A DNA stretch of 64,000 bases from Helicobacter_J cappadocius (GTDB lineage: Bacteria > Campylobacterota > Campylobacteria > Campylobacterales > Helicobacteraceae). Location: contig NZ_JAUPEV010000004.1 in NCBI RefSeq assembly GCF_030686155.1, forward strand, positions 73,215 to 137,214. Direction: 5' to 3'. The first letter of the stretch is position 1; every line of letters starts with the position of its first letter. The notes under the pieces are model-generated. The model had not been told where the DNA came from. It saw only the letters and a list, made by a program, of their open reading frames with translations, and made no database searches. A program made the translations under genes and the position numbers. Positions 53,018-62,151 of the stretch are shown here, one piece after another.

Positions 53018-54340
53018 CTAAAAATTCAATCCATATTTAGCAATCTTATGTTTGAGCATATCCAAATTCATTCCCAATATTTCAGCACTCTTTACAAGGT
53101 CGCCTTGGCAGTCTTTATATACCTCTTTGATTAAATCAATCTCAAGGGTAGCTATTTTAGAAGAGTTTTTTTTGGGATTTCTGCTTTCTAAAAATAAATC
53201 CTCTTCTTCTATAAACTTTCCTTCGCTTAATATTGTAGCCCTCTCAACTACAGATAAAAGCTCTCTAATATTTCCATACCACTCATATTCTAACATTTTG
53301 TTTTTTGCTCCAGGAGAAAAAGTTTTCTTTGGAAAATTATATTGTTCTAGCACATTTTTAAGCTTCCATTCCGCAAGAGGAAGAATTTCTTCTTTTCTGT
53401 CTTTAAGCGGAGGAATATGGATGGGAACGGTTTGAAGTCTAAAAAAAAGATCTTCTCGAAAATCACCGTCTTGGACTTTTTGTTCAAGATTTGCATTAGT
53501 AGCAGAAATAAATCTGACATCTATTTTTATGTTTTTTGCACTTCCAAGCCTTGTAATTTCCTTTTCTTGAATTGCTCTGAGCAATTTACTTTGAAGAACC
53601 AATGGCATCTCTCCTATTTCATCTAAAAATACACTCCCACCATTTGCACATTCAAAAAGACCTGCTTTTGATGTGCTTGCGTCAGTAAAAGCTCCTTTCT
53701 CATAACCAAAAAGTTCTGATTCTAACAAATGATCAGGTATTGCTGCCATATTGATAGCTATAAATGGAGCTTGTTTTCTTGGAGAATTCTTATGAATAAA
53801 TTTAGCAAATACTTCCTTTCCTACCCCACTTTGCCCTAAAAGCAAGACACTCGCATCAGTGAGTGAAACTTTTTGAGCTACCTTTATGACCCCTTGCAAT
53901 GCTTCTGAGGTTGCTATAAAATCAGTGGTTTGTTTTGATTTATCTTTAATTTGAATCGTATTTGGACTCTCTTGATGATTTTTTTGAAATTCGATGAGTT
54001 TTTTACTTCGATAGATGGCTTCTAATAAAAGTTCAGGCTCAAATGGTTTTTGGAAAAAATCCTTCACTCCTAATCTAATAGAATCAATTGCTTTGTTTAA
54101 TGTTGCATTTCCTGTAATCACTATCGCTTCATATCGACCATTAAGTGTTCTTAAAAACTCTAATCCATCCATTTGTGGCATATTGATATCAGTAATCACT
54201 AAATTAAAACTATCATCAAGCACTTTTAGGGCATCTTTGGGATTTTTGAAACTAACTATCTGAATATCTTCATTATCGCTAAAAAATAATTCCAAGCTTT
54301 TGCGCATATTAATATCATCTTCAACAATGGCAACCTTCAT
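53018..54340 (-). CDS. flgR: Sigma-54-dependent flagellar response regulator
   Basis: 440 residues. Receiver (phospho-Asp in LVITDINMPQMDG), AAA+ domain about 140-365 with Walker A LLGQSGVGKEVF, sigma-54-contact loop ELFGYEKGAFTDA and Walker B GGSVFLDEIGEM, and a C-terminal Fis-like helix-turn-helix (GDLVKSAEILGMNLDMLKHKI). It activates RpoN-dependent flagellar promoters such as the one at 24287-24302. AAGGAG precedes the ATG. It overlaps the upstream gene by four bases (ATGA). Its position next to gyrA supports flgR over other NtrC-family members. Confidence 0.92.
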   Translation of the reverse strand: MKVAIVEDDINMRKSLELFFSDNEDIQIVSFKNPKDALKVLDDSFNLVITDINMPQMDGLEFLRTLNGRYEAIVITGNATLNKAIDSIRLGVKDFFQKPFEPELLLEAIYRSKKLIEFQKNHQESPNTIQIKDKSKQTTDFIATSEALQGVIKVAQKVSLTDASVLLLGQSGVGKEVFAKFIHKNSPRKQAPFIAINMAAIPDHLLESELFGYEKGAFTDASTSKAGLFECANGGSVFLDEIGEMPLVLQSKLLRAIQEKEITRLGSAKNIKIDVRFISATNANLEQKVQDGDFREDLFFRLQTVPIHIPPLKDRKEEILPLAEWKLKNVLEQYNFPKKTFSPGAKNKMLEYEWYGNIRELLSVVERATILSEGKFIEEEDLFLESRNPKKNSSKIATLEIDLIKEVYKDCQGDLVKSAEILGMNLDMLKHKIAKYGLNF

Positions 54341-55005
54341 TTTTTCTCCTTATAAACTTCTAATATCAAAAAGCTATTATCCAAATATGCTTGAACCGAT
54401 CTAGCAGGAAGAAAGAGTGTTGTTTTGCTAGTGGCTTGTAAATGATTAATAAAACTATCATCCCTGACCTTCACTCCACTTTTATAAAGACACTCTAAGA
54501 CAGCATCTTTTTTTGCTTCTAAAATAACTTTTAAAGCATAACTCTCATCATCATCTCCCAAAAAATCTCCAATATAAGTATCAATTCTGCATTGATAATC
54601 AAATTCGTATCTAGTGCTATTTATACGACTTTTGATAGGCTCTGAAATATTATAACGCTCACCTTTAGCAATCCCATCTTTTATGTATAACTCATAAGAA
54701 ATTAAAAATTCCTTTTTTTCAGTTTTTGGAGATATTTCCGCATTCAGAGCTTCAGGAGATAAGAAATCTGTGGGTAAAACTTGAGGTAAAACTCCCTCCA
54801 AATAATCATTATTATAGGTTTTCAATGGAGGCAAAAATGGCGGATTAAATGGCTCTTGGGGACTAGAAAAAGAATATATTTGGGGCAAAAAAGGAAAAGA
54901 ATCGAGTGATAAGGGAGGTGGATTAGTCTTCCAAGTCTGTAAATCATAACCATACAAACCTGCAACTAACATTCCTATCACAAACAAAACCAACTTTTTT
55001 GGCAT
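54337..55005 (-). CDS. Secreted or inner-membrane-anchored hypothetical protein
   Basis: 222 residues. N-terminal hydrophobic segment LVLFVIGMLVAGLYG, likely signal peptide, then a Pro/Phe-rich region and a conserved-looking domain with YQCRIDTYIGDFLGDDDESYALKVILEA and two cysteines. Between gyrA and flgR with overlaps of one base upstream and four downstream. Function unknown; the position in H. pylori, from memory, is also occupied by an uncharacterised gene. Confidence 0.78.
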   Translation of the reverse strand: MPKKLVLFVIGMLVAGLYGYDLQTWKTNPPPLSLDSFPFLPQIYSFSSPQEPFNPPFLPPLKTYNNDYLEGVLPQVLPTDFLSPEALNAEISPKTEKKEFLISYELYIKDGIAKGERYNISEPIKSRINSTRYEFDYQCRIDTYIGDFLGDDDESYALKVILEAKKDAVLECLYKSGVKVRDDSFINHLQATSKTTLFLPARSVQAYLDNSFLILEVYKEKK

Positions 55006-57485
55006 TACTCTGTTTCCAAACTATCCTCGTTAATATCTTCTTCATCTACAAGTTCTTTAGGACAGCGACTCACATAAGCAACTTTTTCAGCCCCAACATT
55101 GATGATTTTTACTCCACTAGTATTTCTTCCTGCCTCTCTGATAGCTTCAATAGCAACGCGTATCATTTTACCACTTGTCGTGAGCACCATCAAATCCATA
55201 TTTTCATCATTAACATTCACAACGCTTACGAGTTTTCCTGTTTTTGAGGTAAGTTTCATAACAATAACCCCCTTGCCTCCACGACTTTGCAAACGATATG
55301 CACCCGCTAAAGTTTGTTTACCGATACCTTGTTCGCTAACAGTGAGAAGTTTATCAGTATCTGAAGTAATAGTTGTCGCACCAATAACAAAATCTTCATT
55401 TGCCTTAAATCGAATACCAGTAACACCTCTAGAAACCCTGCCAATCTCTCTAACATCATTAACATCAAAACGAATACACATTCCTTGATATGTTGCAATA
55501 AATAATTCTTTGACATCCTTATCTACTATTTTTGCCGTTACAAGCTCGTCTCCATCATCAAGATTGATGGCACGTACTCCTACACTTCTAATATTGCTAT
55601 ATTCACTGAGATTTGTTCGTTTTACAATACCATTTTTAGTAAAAAATACTAAAGACTTATCGCTATTAAAGTCTGTTGTTGTTATCGTTGCCATAATTTT
55701 CTCATCTGCTGAGAGATTGATAAGATTCACAACAGCCTTTCCTATAGCTGTTCTACCTGCTTCTGGTATTCTATAAACCTTAAGCCAATACAATTGTCCT
55801 TTATCTGTTACAAACATAATCGTATCATGAGTATTTGCAATAAAAAACGATTCAATAAAATCATCATCGTGAGTATTTCCAGATATTTTACCCTTACCTC
55901 CACGATTTTGTTTTTCATATGTTTTAAGCTGTACGCGTTTAACATAGCCACGATGGCTCATTGTTACTACCACTGGCTCATTTGGAATCAAATCTTCTAT
56001 GTCAATTGCATCGTAATCTTCTTCTATTTGTGTCTTTCTAGGTGAGCTAAATTTTTCTCTAACCTCCAAAAGTTCAGCTTTTATAATTCGTTTGAGCTCA
56101 TCTTCACTTTTTAGAATTGCATTAAGTTTTTCAATCTGTGCCAATAATTCAGCATACTCTTGTTCAATTTTATCTCTTTCAAGACCTGTAAGACGCTGCA
56201 ATCTCATTTCTAAAATGGCCTTACTTTGAAGTTCAGAGAGTCCAAACTTTTCCATCAAGCCATTTTTTGCCTCATCACCATCTTTACTTGCACGAATAAG
56301 TTTAATAACTTCTTCAATATGATCAAGTGCGATTTTGAGTCCTTCGAGAATGTGAGCTCTTGCCTTGGCTTTTTCCAATTCAAAAATCGTCCTGCGGATC
56401 ACAACAGTTTTTCGATGAGATATAAACAGATTGAGCAATTCAGAAAGACTGAATATTTTTGGTTCTTTATTGTTGATTGCCAAAAGAATGATTCCAAAAG
56501 TTGATTCCATTGTAGTAGATTTATACAGATGATTAAGTACAATTTCGCTCATTGCTTCTTTTTTTAGTTCAATAACAACCCTTATTCCCTCGCGATCAGA
56601 TTCATCTCTGACTTCTGAAATACCTTCGATGATTTTATCCTTGGCAAGTTCGCTTATTTGCTCAACTAGCTTTGCCTTATTGGTTTGATAAGGAACTTCA
56701 TCTATAACAATCACATCTTTGGTCTTTGTTTTTTCAATATGGACTTTTGCCCTTACCTTTATCCTGCCTCGCCCTGTTCTATAAGCCTCTATAATTCCTT
56801 GTTTTCCAAATATGATTCCACCTGTTGGAAAATCAGGACCATTGACAAAACCCATCAGTTCCTCCAAGGAGGCATCAGGAGTGTCAATCACACAAATGAG
56901 TGCATCAATGATTTCATCTATCCGATGAGGGGGTATTGAAGTTGCCATACCAACTGCGATGCCACTTGATCCATTAACCAAAAGATTTGGAATACGACTG
57001 GGTAAAACGTCGGGTTCTTTTAGTGTGTCATCGTAATTTGGAACAAAATCCACAGTATCTTTATCTATATCTCTCAAAATCTCTTCACTTGCTTGAGTCA
57101 TTCTAGCTTCTGTATATCTCATCGCAGCAGCATTATCGCCATCAATAGAACCAAAGTTTCCCTGTCCATCAACAAGCTCAAGCCTCATTGAAAAATCCTG
57201 CGCCATTCTTACGAGTGCATCATATACAGCAGTATCTCCATGCGGATGATATTTACCAATAACATCCCCTACAATCCTTGCACTTTTTTTATAAGCCACT
57301 CTTGAGGTTAATCCAAGCTCACTCATCGCATAAAGAATTCGCCTATGAACAGGTTTTAATCCATCTTTTGCATCAGGCAAGGCACGTCCGATAATAACAC
57401 TCATTGAATAATCAAGGTAACTCTCCTTGACAGAATCATCAATCTTTACATCCACTACGCTTGTATTATCCAACAAATTATCCAT
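55005..57485 (-). CDS. gyrA: DNA gyrase subunit A
   Basis: 826 residues. YSMSVIIGRALPDAKDGLKPVHRRIL contains the catalytic neighbourhood; RIVGDVIGKYHPHGDTAVYDALVRMAQDFSMR is the quinolone-resistance region, and the catalytic Tyr lies in AAAMRYTEAR. The QRDR reads HGDTAVYDA, Thr and Asp at the usual positions, as in susceptible strains of this group. C-terminal beta-pinwheel repeats include NRGGKGKISG and SRGGKGVIVMKL. The ATG at 57485 follows GGAG. Confidence 0.98.
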   Translation of the reverse strand: MDNLLDNTSVVDVKIDDSVKESYLDYSMSVIIGRALPDAKDGLKPVHRRILYAMSELGLTSRVAYKKSARIVGDVIGKYHPHGDTAVYDALVRMAQDFSMRLELVDGQGNFGSIDGDNAAAMRYTEARMTQASEEILRDIDKDTVDFVPNYDDTLKEPDVLPSRIPNLLVNGSSGIAVGMATSIPPHRIDEIIDALICVIDTPDASLEELMGFVNGPDFPTGGIIFGKQGIIEAYRTGRGRIKVRAKVHIEKTKTKDVIVIDEVPYQTNKAKLVEQISELAKDKIIEGISEVRDESDREGIRVVIELKKEAMSEIVLNHLYKSTTMESTFGIILLAINNKEPKIFSLSELLNLFISHRKTVVIRRTIFELEKAKARAHILEGLKIALDHIEEVIKLIRASKDGDEAKNGLMEKFGLSELQSKAILEMRLQRLTGLERDKIEQEYAELLAQIEKLNAILKSEDELKRIIKAELLEVREKFSSPRKTQIEEDYDAIDIEDLIPNEPVVVTMSHRGYVKRVQLKTYEKQNRGGKGKISGNTHDDDFIESFFIANTHDTIMFVTDKGQLYWLKVYRIPEAGRTAIGKAVVNLINLSADEKIMATITTTDFNSDKSLVFFTKNGIVKRTNLSEYSNIRSVGVRAINLDDGDELVTAKIVDKDVKELFIATYQGMCIRFDVNDVREIGRVSRGVTGIRFKANEDFVIGATTITSDTDKLLTVSEQGIGKQTLAGAYRLQSRGGKGVIVMKLTSKTGKLVSVVNVNDENMDLMVLTTSGKMIRVAIEAIREAGRNTSGVKIINVGAEKVAYVSRCPKELVDEEDINEDSLETE

Positions 57486-57546
57486 CACTACTCCGTTTTA
57501 TTTCTGATTACTTCCTAGACATTTTAACTTATTTTTGCTTAATCTC

Positions 57547-57936
57547 TCAAACGACATATTTACACCACAAGAAACTCCCCCAAACACAGACCCAAAAAAC
57601 CAACACTACAAATTGTGCGGTACTTCCCATATCCTTAGCCTTTTTTGCTAGAGGGTGAGATTTTAAGCTTGTAAAATCAATCGCATTTTCAATCGCGGTA
57701 TTTATGAGTTCTACCACAACAGAAAGCACAGGTGGTATAATTAACAACATTCTATCTTCCCAAGATGAAGAAATAAAAAAAGTTCCAAAAATACAAAAAA
57801 TTGCCAAAATAAAAACTTGTCTGAAAGCAGCTTCATCTATCCAAGCACTCAAAAAACCGTCTCTAGAATAAAATAAAGCATTTAAAACTCTTTTTAGACC
57901 GCCTCTGCCTTTTTTACTATTTCTATTTTGTTTCAT
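57547..57936 (-). CDS. dgkA: Diacylglycerol kinase
   Basis: 129 residues, about three membrane helices. VELINTAIENAIDFTSLKSHPLAKKAKDMGSTAQFVVLV is the DgkA active-site and membrane region. The preceding gene ends inside its first codons (14-base overlap) and no good ribosome site was seen, so translation is likely coupled. It recycles diacylglycerol to phosphatidic acid at the inner membrane. Confidence 0.93.
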   Translation of the reverse strand: MKQNRNSKKGRGGLKRVLNALFYSRDGFLSAWIDEAAFRQVFILAIFCIFGTFFISSSWEDRMLLIIPPVLSVVVELINTAIENAIDFTSLKSHPLAKKAKDMGSTAQFVVLVFWVCVWGSFLWCKYVV

Positions 57937-58999
57937 AAGGAATGATTTGTGTTTTTAAATCATAGTTGTTAAATATTTTTGCAAATATTTTTTGTTGCGT
58001 CCCTTGATGCTCAATGTTAAGCAACATATCTGAAGACAAATTAAAATAAGGTGCTTTTTCTTGTTTTGGAACTAGTGATATCTTTACCCCTGAAGCATTT
58101 CCTGTAGCCATCCTCCCAATGCCATCAACAAACTGAAGTATGCCATCTTGATAAGGACTACCCAAAAATCCCGTAGCTCCCAGTATTAAACCTGTGAGAT
58201 TTTTAAAGTTTTCAATTACAAACTCATAAGTTTTATCACTAAATTCCTCATGGGAACTTTGATGTTTTTGTTGATAATACTGCTGGACAATTGGATATAA
58301 AAATTCTTTAAGATTTTTGGAATTGATCTGATAGGAGATGCTATCAATAGCCTCATAAAACATGGGTGGTTTTCTTATGGATTCTTTTTTTAGATCAAAT
58401 GCGAATGAATAGTATTGAAGAAGTGATTTTAGAATCGCCTTATCAACAAACTTTTCACTCTTTATCCTCTCAATACCATTTATCTCATAGGAAGCAACGC
58501 TAGTTGTAATATTACATTTTGTTTGTGCTTGTATTTCTCCAGTTTTTTTGTCCAAAACTCTATTTTTCTGATTACAAACCAAAGATCTTGGTTTAAAAAT
58601 ATCATAAACTTTATGTTTATCGTCTTCTTTAAGCTCTTTATCAATAAAATCCAAAGAAAGGTTAGGAAAACTAAGAGAAAACTCTAGGCTATCCCTTCTG
58701 AGACCTTCTAAGCTTAATGTGGCTTCACTGAACCCAATCAATTTTTCTTGAGTATTTTTTTGGATAATCTCAATATTCTTACTCACACACTCATAGCCTA
58801 TTAGACCAGAACATACAAAAGGTTGAAATTTAACTTCGGTATTATTTTTACTGAATTCATCATTTATTTTTATCATCGAATCATTCAAGCTCATCTGCAA
58901 TTTAGATCTAAACTCAGAGCTAAGCTTATACCCCACACCAAGTAATATCAAGATAAGCAAAGCCCCTAAAGACAGTAAAATAACTACGATTTTTTTCAT
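57923..58999 (-). CDS. Membrane-anchored hypothetical protein
   Basis: About 358 residues. One N-terminal helix (IVVILLSLGALLILILLGVGY), then a periplasmic domain with four cysteines (FVCSGL, YECVS, LVCNQ, TKCNI) that likely form disulfides. It resembles DUF945-like proteins in layout but I cannot confirm that. Overlaps dgkA by 14 bases. AAGGA precedes tandem ATGs; I use the second at 58999. Confidence 0.75.
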   Translation of the reverse strand: MKKIVVILLSLGALLILILLGVGYKLSSEFRSKLQMSLNDSMIKINDEFSKNNTEVKFQPFVCSGLIGYECVSKNIEIIQKNTQEKLIGFSEATLSLEGLRRDSLEFSLSFPNLSLDFIDKELKEDDKHKVYDIFKPRSLVCNQKNRVLDKKTGEIQAQTKCNITTSVASYEINGIERIKSEKFVDKAILKSLLQYYSFAFDLKKESIRKPPMFYEAIDSISYQINSKNLKEFLYPIVQQYYQQKHQSSHEEFSDKTYEFVIENFKNLTGLILGATGFLGSPYQDGILQFVDGIGRMATGNASGVKISLVPKQEKAPYFNLSSDMLLNIEHQGTQQKIFAKIFNNYDLKTQIIPYETK

Positions 59000-59143
59000 A
59001 AACATCCTTGATCTAAGTATTATCTAAAAAAATTATAGCAAATTATAAGAGTTTTTCTTGTCAAATATCCAAAATACCCAAACTTCAAGTCTTGTTTGGT
59101 TTTAAAACTTTTTGCTCTATTGGTTTTGCACTTATTGTTTTGA

Positions 59144-59152
59144 TGCTAAAAT
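59144..59152 (+). promoter_or_regulatory. Extended -10 of pgeF
   Basis: TG-C-TAAAAT 39 bases before the start codon, five of six matches in the hexamer plus the TGn extension. Confidence 0.45.
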
Positions 59153-59190
59153 AAATCTAAATAAATCATCCATTTTAAAGGAATTTCTAA

Positions 59191-59949
59191 ATGTCTGACA
59201 ATCAAGCCATCTTTTATTCAAGTGCAAACAGCCCCTTGTTTAAAAATACAAATATTAATTTTGCCCTAACCTCAAGATATGGAGGCAAAAGTCTTCAACC
59301 TTATGATAGCTTGAATCTTGCCTATCATGTAGGAGATAAAATATCTCATGTCCATAAAAATAGAAAAATTATTCAAAATATCTTCCACAGTGATAAAAAG
59401 CTTTTGTGGATAGATCAAATACATAGTGATATTATCCTAGATATAGAGAAAAAAGATTATAAGCATGGTTTTGTGGGAACTGCAGATGCGATGATATGTG
59501 CAAATGAAAATGTAACTTGTATGGTTATGATAGCAGATTGCAATCCTATATTAATCTATGATCAAAACATCCGATGTTTTGGATTAATCCACGCAGGAAG
59601 AGAAGGTCTAGTAAAATCTATTATTCCTAAAACTATTGATAAGATGATTCAAACATATGGAGCAACAACCAAAAATATGCTTGTATTTGTGGGGGCTTCC
59701 ATTAGAAAATGTTGCTATGAGGTCAGTGAAAATCTTGCTATGTCTTTCAAAAAATCTTATATCATTAAAGATAACTCAAAATACAGACTTGACTTGATTG
59801 CATTACTCAATGATCAACTCACACAATCTAATATTTCATCTAAGAATATAGAGGTTTTACCAATCTGCTCTTGTTGTGAGATGGACTTATTTTCCTATCG
59901 AAGAGATCATACTACAGGGAGATTTGGACTTCTTGCAACTTTGGTGTGA
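59191..59949 (+). CDS. pgeF: PgeF/YfiH multicopper polyphenol oxidase-like protein (purine nucleoside phosphorylase/editing factor)
   Basis: 252 residues. Signature histidines and cysteine: WIDQIHSD, MIADCNPILIY and FGLIHAGREGLV, which form the metal site of the YfiH/LACC1 family. E. coli PgeF removes misplaced L-serine from peptidoglycan precursors; relatives are purine nucleoside phosphorylases. AAAGGAA precedes the ATG. Confidence 0.88.
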   Translation: MSDNQAIFYSSANSPLFKNTNINFALTSRYGGKSLQPYDSLNLAYHVGDKISHVHKNRKIIQNIFHSDKKLLWIDQIHSDIILDIEKKDYKHGFVGTADAMICANENVTCMVMIADCNPILIYDQNIRCFGLIHAGREGLVKSIIPKTIDKMIQTYGATTKNMLVFVGASIRKCCYEVSENLAMSFKKSYIIKDNSKYRLDLIALLNDQLTQSNISSKNIEVLPICSCCEMDLFSYRRDHTTGRFGLLATLV

Positions 59950-59973
59950 TTCTAAATATTTAAATGCAAAAAG

Positions 59974-59979
59974 TATAAT
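59974..59979 (+). promoter_or_regulatory. -10 box of hypBCD
   Basis: Perfect TATAAT 31 bases before the hypB ATG, between pgeF and hypB. Confidence 0.6.
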
Positions 59980-60010
59980 AGGCATTATAAACTGACAGAA
60001 GGTGGCATAA

Positions 60011-60736
60011 ATGAATACACGAGAGCAATCACTGCAAAATAATCCAAATTTAAATAAAAAAAATGTTCAGATCGTAGAAAAGATTTTAAGCAAAAACGAT
60101 CTCAAAGCAAAACAATTACGAGAAAAATACAAAAATGAGGGGCTTTATACCATCAATTTAATGAGTTCTCCAGGAAGTGGAAAAACAACTTTATTAGAAA
60201 GTTTATCTGAATTTAATGATTTCAAATTCTGTGTTGTAGAAGGAGATCTTCAAACAAATCGTGATGCAGATAGGCTTATAAAAAAAGGGGTTTTTGCCGA
60301 ACAAATCGCTACGGGGGAAGCTTGTCATCTTGAAGCAAGTATGGTCGAAAAAGCTTACGAAAAACTCAAAAATAAAGGAGCAACACAGAATGCAGATTAT
60401 CTCGTAATCGAAAATGTTGGAAACTTGGTTTGTCCAGCTAGTTATGATTTAGGAGCAGCACTTAATATTGTTTTGCTTTCTGTTCCTGAAGGTGATGATA
60501 AAGTTCTGAAATATCCTACTATGTTTTTATGTGCAGATGTTGTGGTTATCAGCAAATCCGATATGATTGATTACTTTGGCTTTAGAGTTTCACAAGTTCA
60601 AGAAGATATGGCAAAACTTAAACCCGATGTTCCAATCTTTCTAACTAATAGCAAAGACAAAAAAAGTCTTGAAAAATTCAAAGATTTTATTATAAACAAT
60701 AAAAAACAAGGATATTATTCCAAACACTCGTTTTAA
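60011..60736 (+). CDS. hypB: Hydrogenase/urease nickel-incorporation GTPase
   Basis: 241 residues. GTPase motifs SSPGSGKTTLL, EGDLQTNRDADRL and SKSDMID; the metal-binding GEACHLEA; ENVGNLVCPASYDLG. It lacks an N-terminal His-rich stretch, so has no storage domain. HypB loads nickel into NiFe hydrogenase, and in H. pylori also supports urease. First of hypB-hypC-hypD. Confidence 0.96.
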   Translation: MNTREQSLQNNPNLNKKNVQIVEKILSKNDLKAKQLREKYKNEGLYTINLMSSPGSGKTTLLESLSEFNDFKFCVVEGDLQTNRDADRLIKKGVFAEQIATGEACHLEASMVEKAYEKLKNKGATQNADYLVIENVGNLVCPASYDLGAALNIVLLSVPEGDDKVLKYPTMFLCADVVVISKSDMIDYFGFRVSQVQEDMAKLKPDVPIFLTNSKDKKSLEKFKDFIINNKKQGYYSKHSF

Positions 60737-60748
60737 AAGGAAGATAAA

Positions 60749-61009
60749 ATGTGTTTAGCTATTCCCTCCAAGGTTGTTGCTATCAATAAAGAAACCAATT
60801 CAGCAACATTAGAAACACTAGGCGTTCAACGTGAGGCGAGTTTGGATCTAATGGATGAAGAAGTTAGTATTGGAGAATATGTTCTTCTGCATATTGGTTA
60901 TATAATGAGCAAAATAGATGAAGAAGATGCTTTGGAATCTATCAAACTATACCAACAAATGATAGAATCAATGGAAGATGAATATGTTGATGAAGAATAT
61001 CGAGTATAA
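60749..61009 (+). CDS. hypC: Hydrogenase assembly chaperone HypC
   Basis: 86 residues. Starts MCLAIPSKVVAI with the essential Cys2, followed by GEYVLLHIGYIMSKIDEEDA. Carries the Fe(CN)2CO precursor with HypD. AAAAGGA precedes it. Confidence 0.96.
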   Translation: MCLAIPSKVVAINKETNSATLETLGVQREASLDLMDEEVSIGEYVLLHIGYIMSKIDEEDALESIKLYQQMIESMEDEYVDEEYRV

Positions 61010-61029
61010 ATATACAAAAAGAAATCATC

Positions 61030-62151
61030 ATGATTAATGACTCCTTATTTATCGACTCCTTTAGGGATAAACAAACTATCTTAGCACTGTCTCGACAAAT
61101 TAAAAATATAGCTTCTAAGTTGCCAAATAAACTTCATATCATGGAAGTTTGTGGAGGACATACACACACATTGATGCGTTATGGATTGGGCAGATTATTG
61201 CCCAAAAATATAGAATTTATACACGGTCCAGGATGTCCTGTATGTATTATGCCCAAGAATAGAATTGATCAAGCATATGATATCGCATGTGCTCAAGATA
61301 CGATTTTGCTTACACTTGGAGATATGATGAAGGTTCCAGGCTCAAGGGGAAGCCTTCAAGATGCTCGTTCTAATGGAAAGGATGTTCGTTTTATTTATTC
61401 TCCATTACAAGCCATAGAAATTGCATCTAAAAATCCTAACAAAAAAATAGTTTTTTTTGCAATTGGATTTGAAACGACCACTCCAATGACTGCTTCTTTA
61501 TTGCAACGGGTTTATGATCTGAAAATAAAAAATCTTTTTTTTCATATCAATCATGTTTTAGTTCCTCCTCCCTTAGAAGCAATTCTTTCACACAAGGATT
61601 GTCAAATCAATGCCTTGATTGCACCCTCTCATGTCAGCGTTATCGCCGGAGCTAAAATTTATCAACCTATTTTAGAACACCACCAAATTCCCACCGTCGT
61701 AAGCGGTTTTGAGCCTGTGGATATGATGGAAAGCATTTTAAAACTAGTTCTGCAGGTCATCCATAATGAACCTAAAATTGAGATACAATATTCTCGTATT
61801 GTAAATATGGAAGGTAATACAAAGGCTCAAAAACTAATAGAAAAATTTATGACTCCAAGAGAGGAGTTCCAATGGCGAGGATTGGGGAATATTCCACATT
61901 CTGCTCTAAAGCTAAAAGAAGAATATGCGTATTTTGACGCCGAAATACTATTTGATGGTATCTTAAGTAAAACTTCAGTCCAAGACAACAAAGCCTGTCG
62001 CTGCGGTGATATTCTAAGAGGAATTGCTAGACCTCCTGAATGCAAAGTGTTTGGAAGATCTTGCACACCTACAAATCCTCTAGGAAGCTGCATGGTGAGT
62101 TCAGAGGGTGCTTGTGCAGCTTATTATAAATATGGCGAAATCAGTTCATAA
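61030..62151 (+). CDS. hypD: Hydrogenase assembly protein HypD
   Basis: 373 residues. MEVCGGHTHTLMRYG, HGPGCPVCIMP, IGFETTTPMTA, and a C-terminal Fe-S cysteine cluster CRCGDILRGIARPPEC followed by FGRSCTPTNPLGSCMVSSEGAC. Builds the Fe(CN)2CO part of the NiFe centre with HypC. hypE and hypF are not in the window. Its stop overlaps the convergent helicase gene by six bases. Confidence 0.97.
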   Translation: MINDSLFIDSFRDKQTILALSRQIKNIASKLPNKLHIMEVCGGHTHTLMRYGLGRLLPKNIEFIHGPGCPVCIMPKNRIDQAYDIACAQDTILLTLGDMMKVPGSRGSLQDARSNGKDVRFIYSPLQAIEIASKNPNKKIVFFAIGFETTTPMTASLLQRVYDLKIKNLFFHINHVLVPPPLEAILSHKDCQINALIAPSHVSVIAGAKIYQPILEHHQIPTVVSGFEPVDMMESILKLVLQVIHNEPKIEIQYSRIVNMEGNTKAQKLIEKFMTPREEFQWRGLGNIPHSALKLKEEYAYFDAEILFDGILSKTSVQDNKACRCGDILRGIARPPECKVFGRSCTPTNPLGSCMVSSEGACAAYYKYGEISS

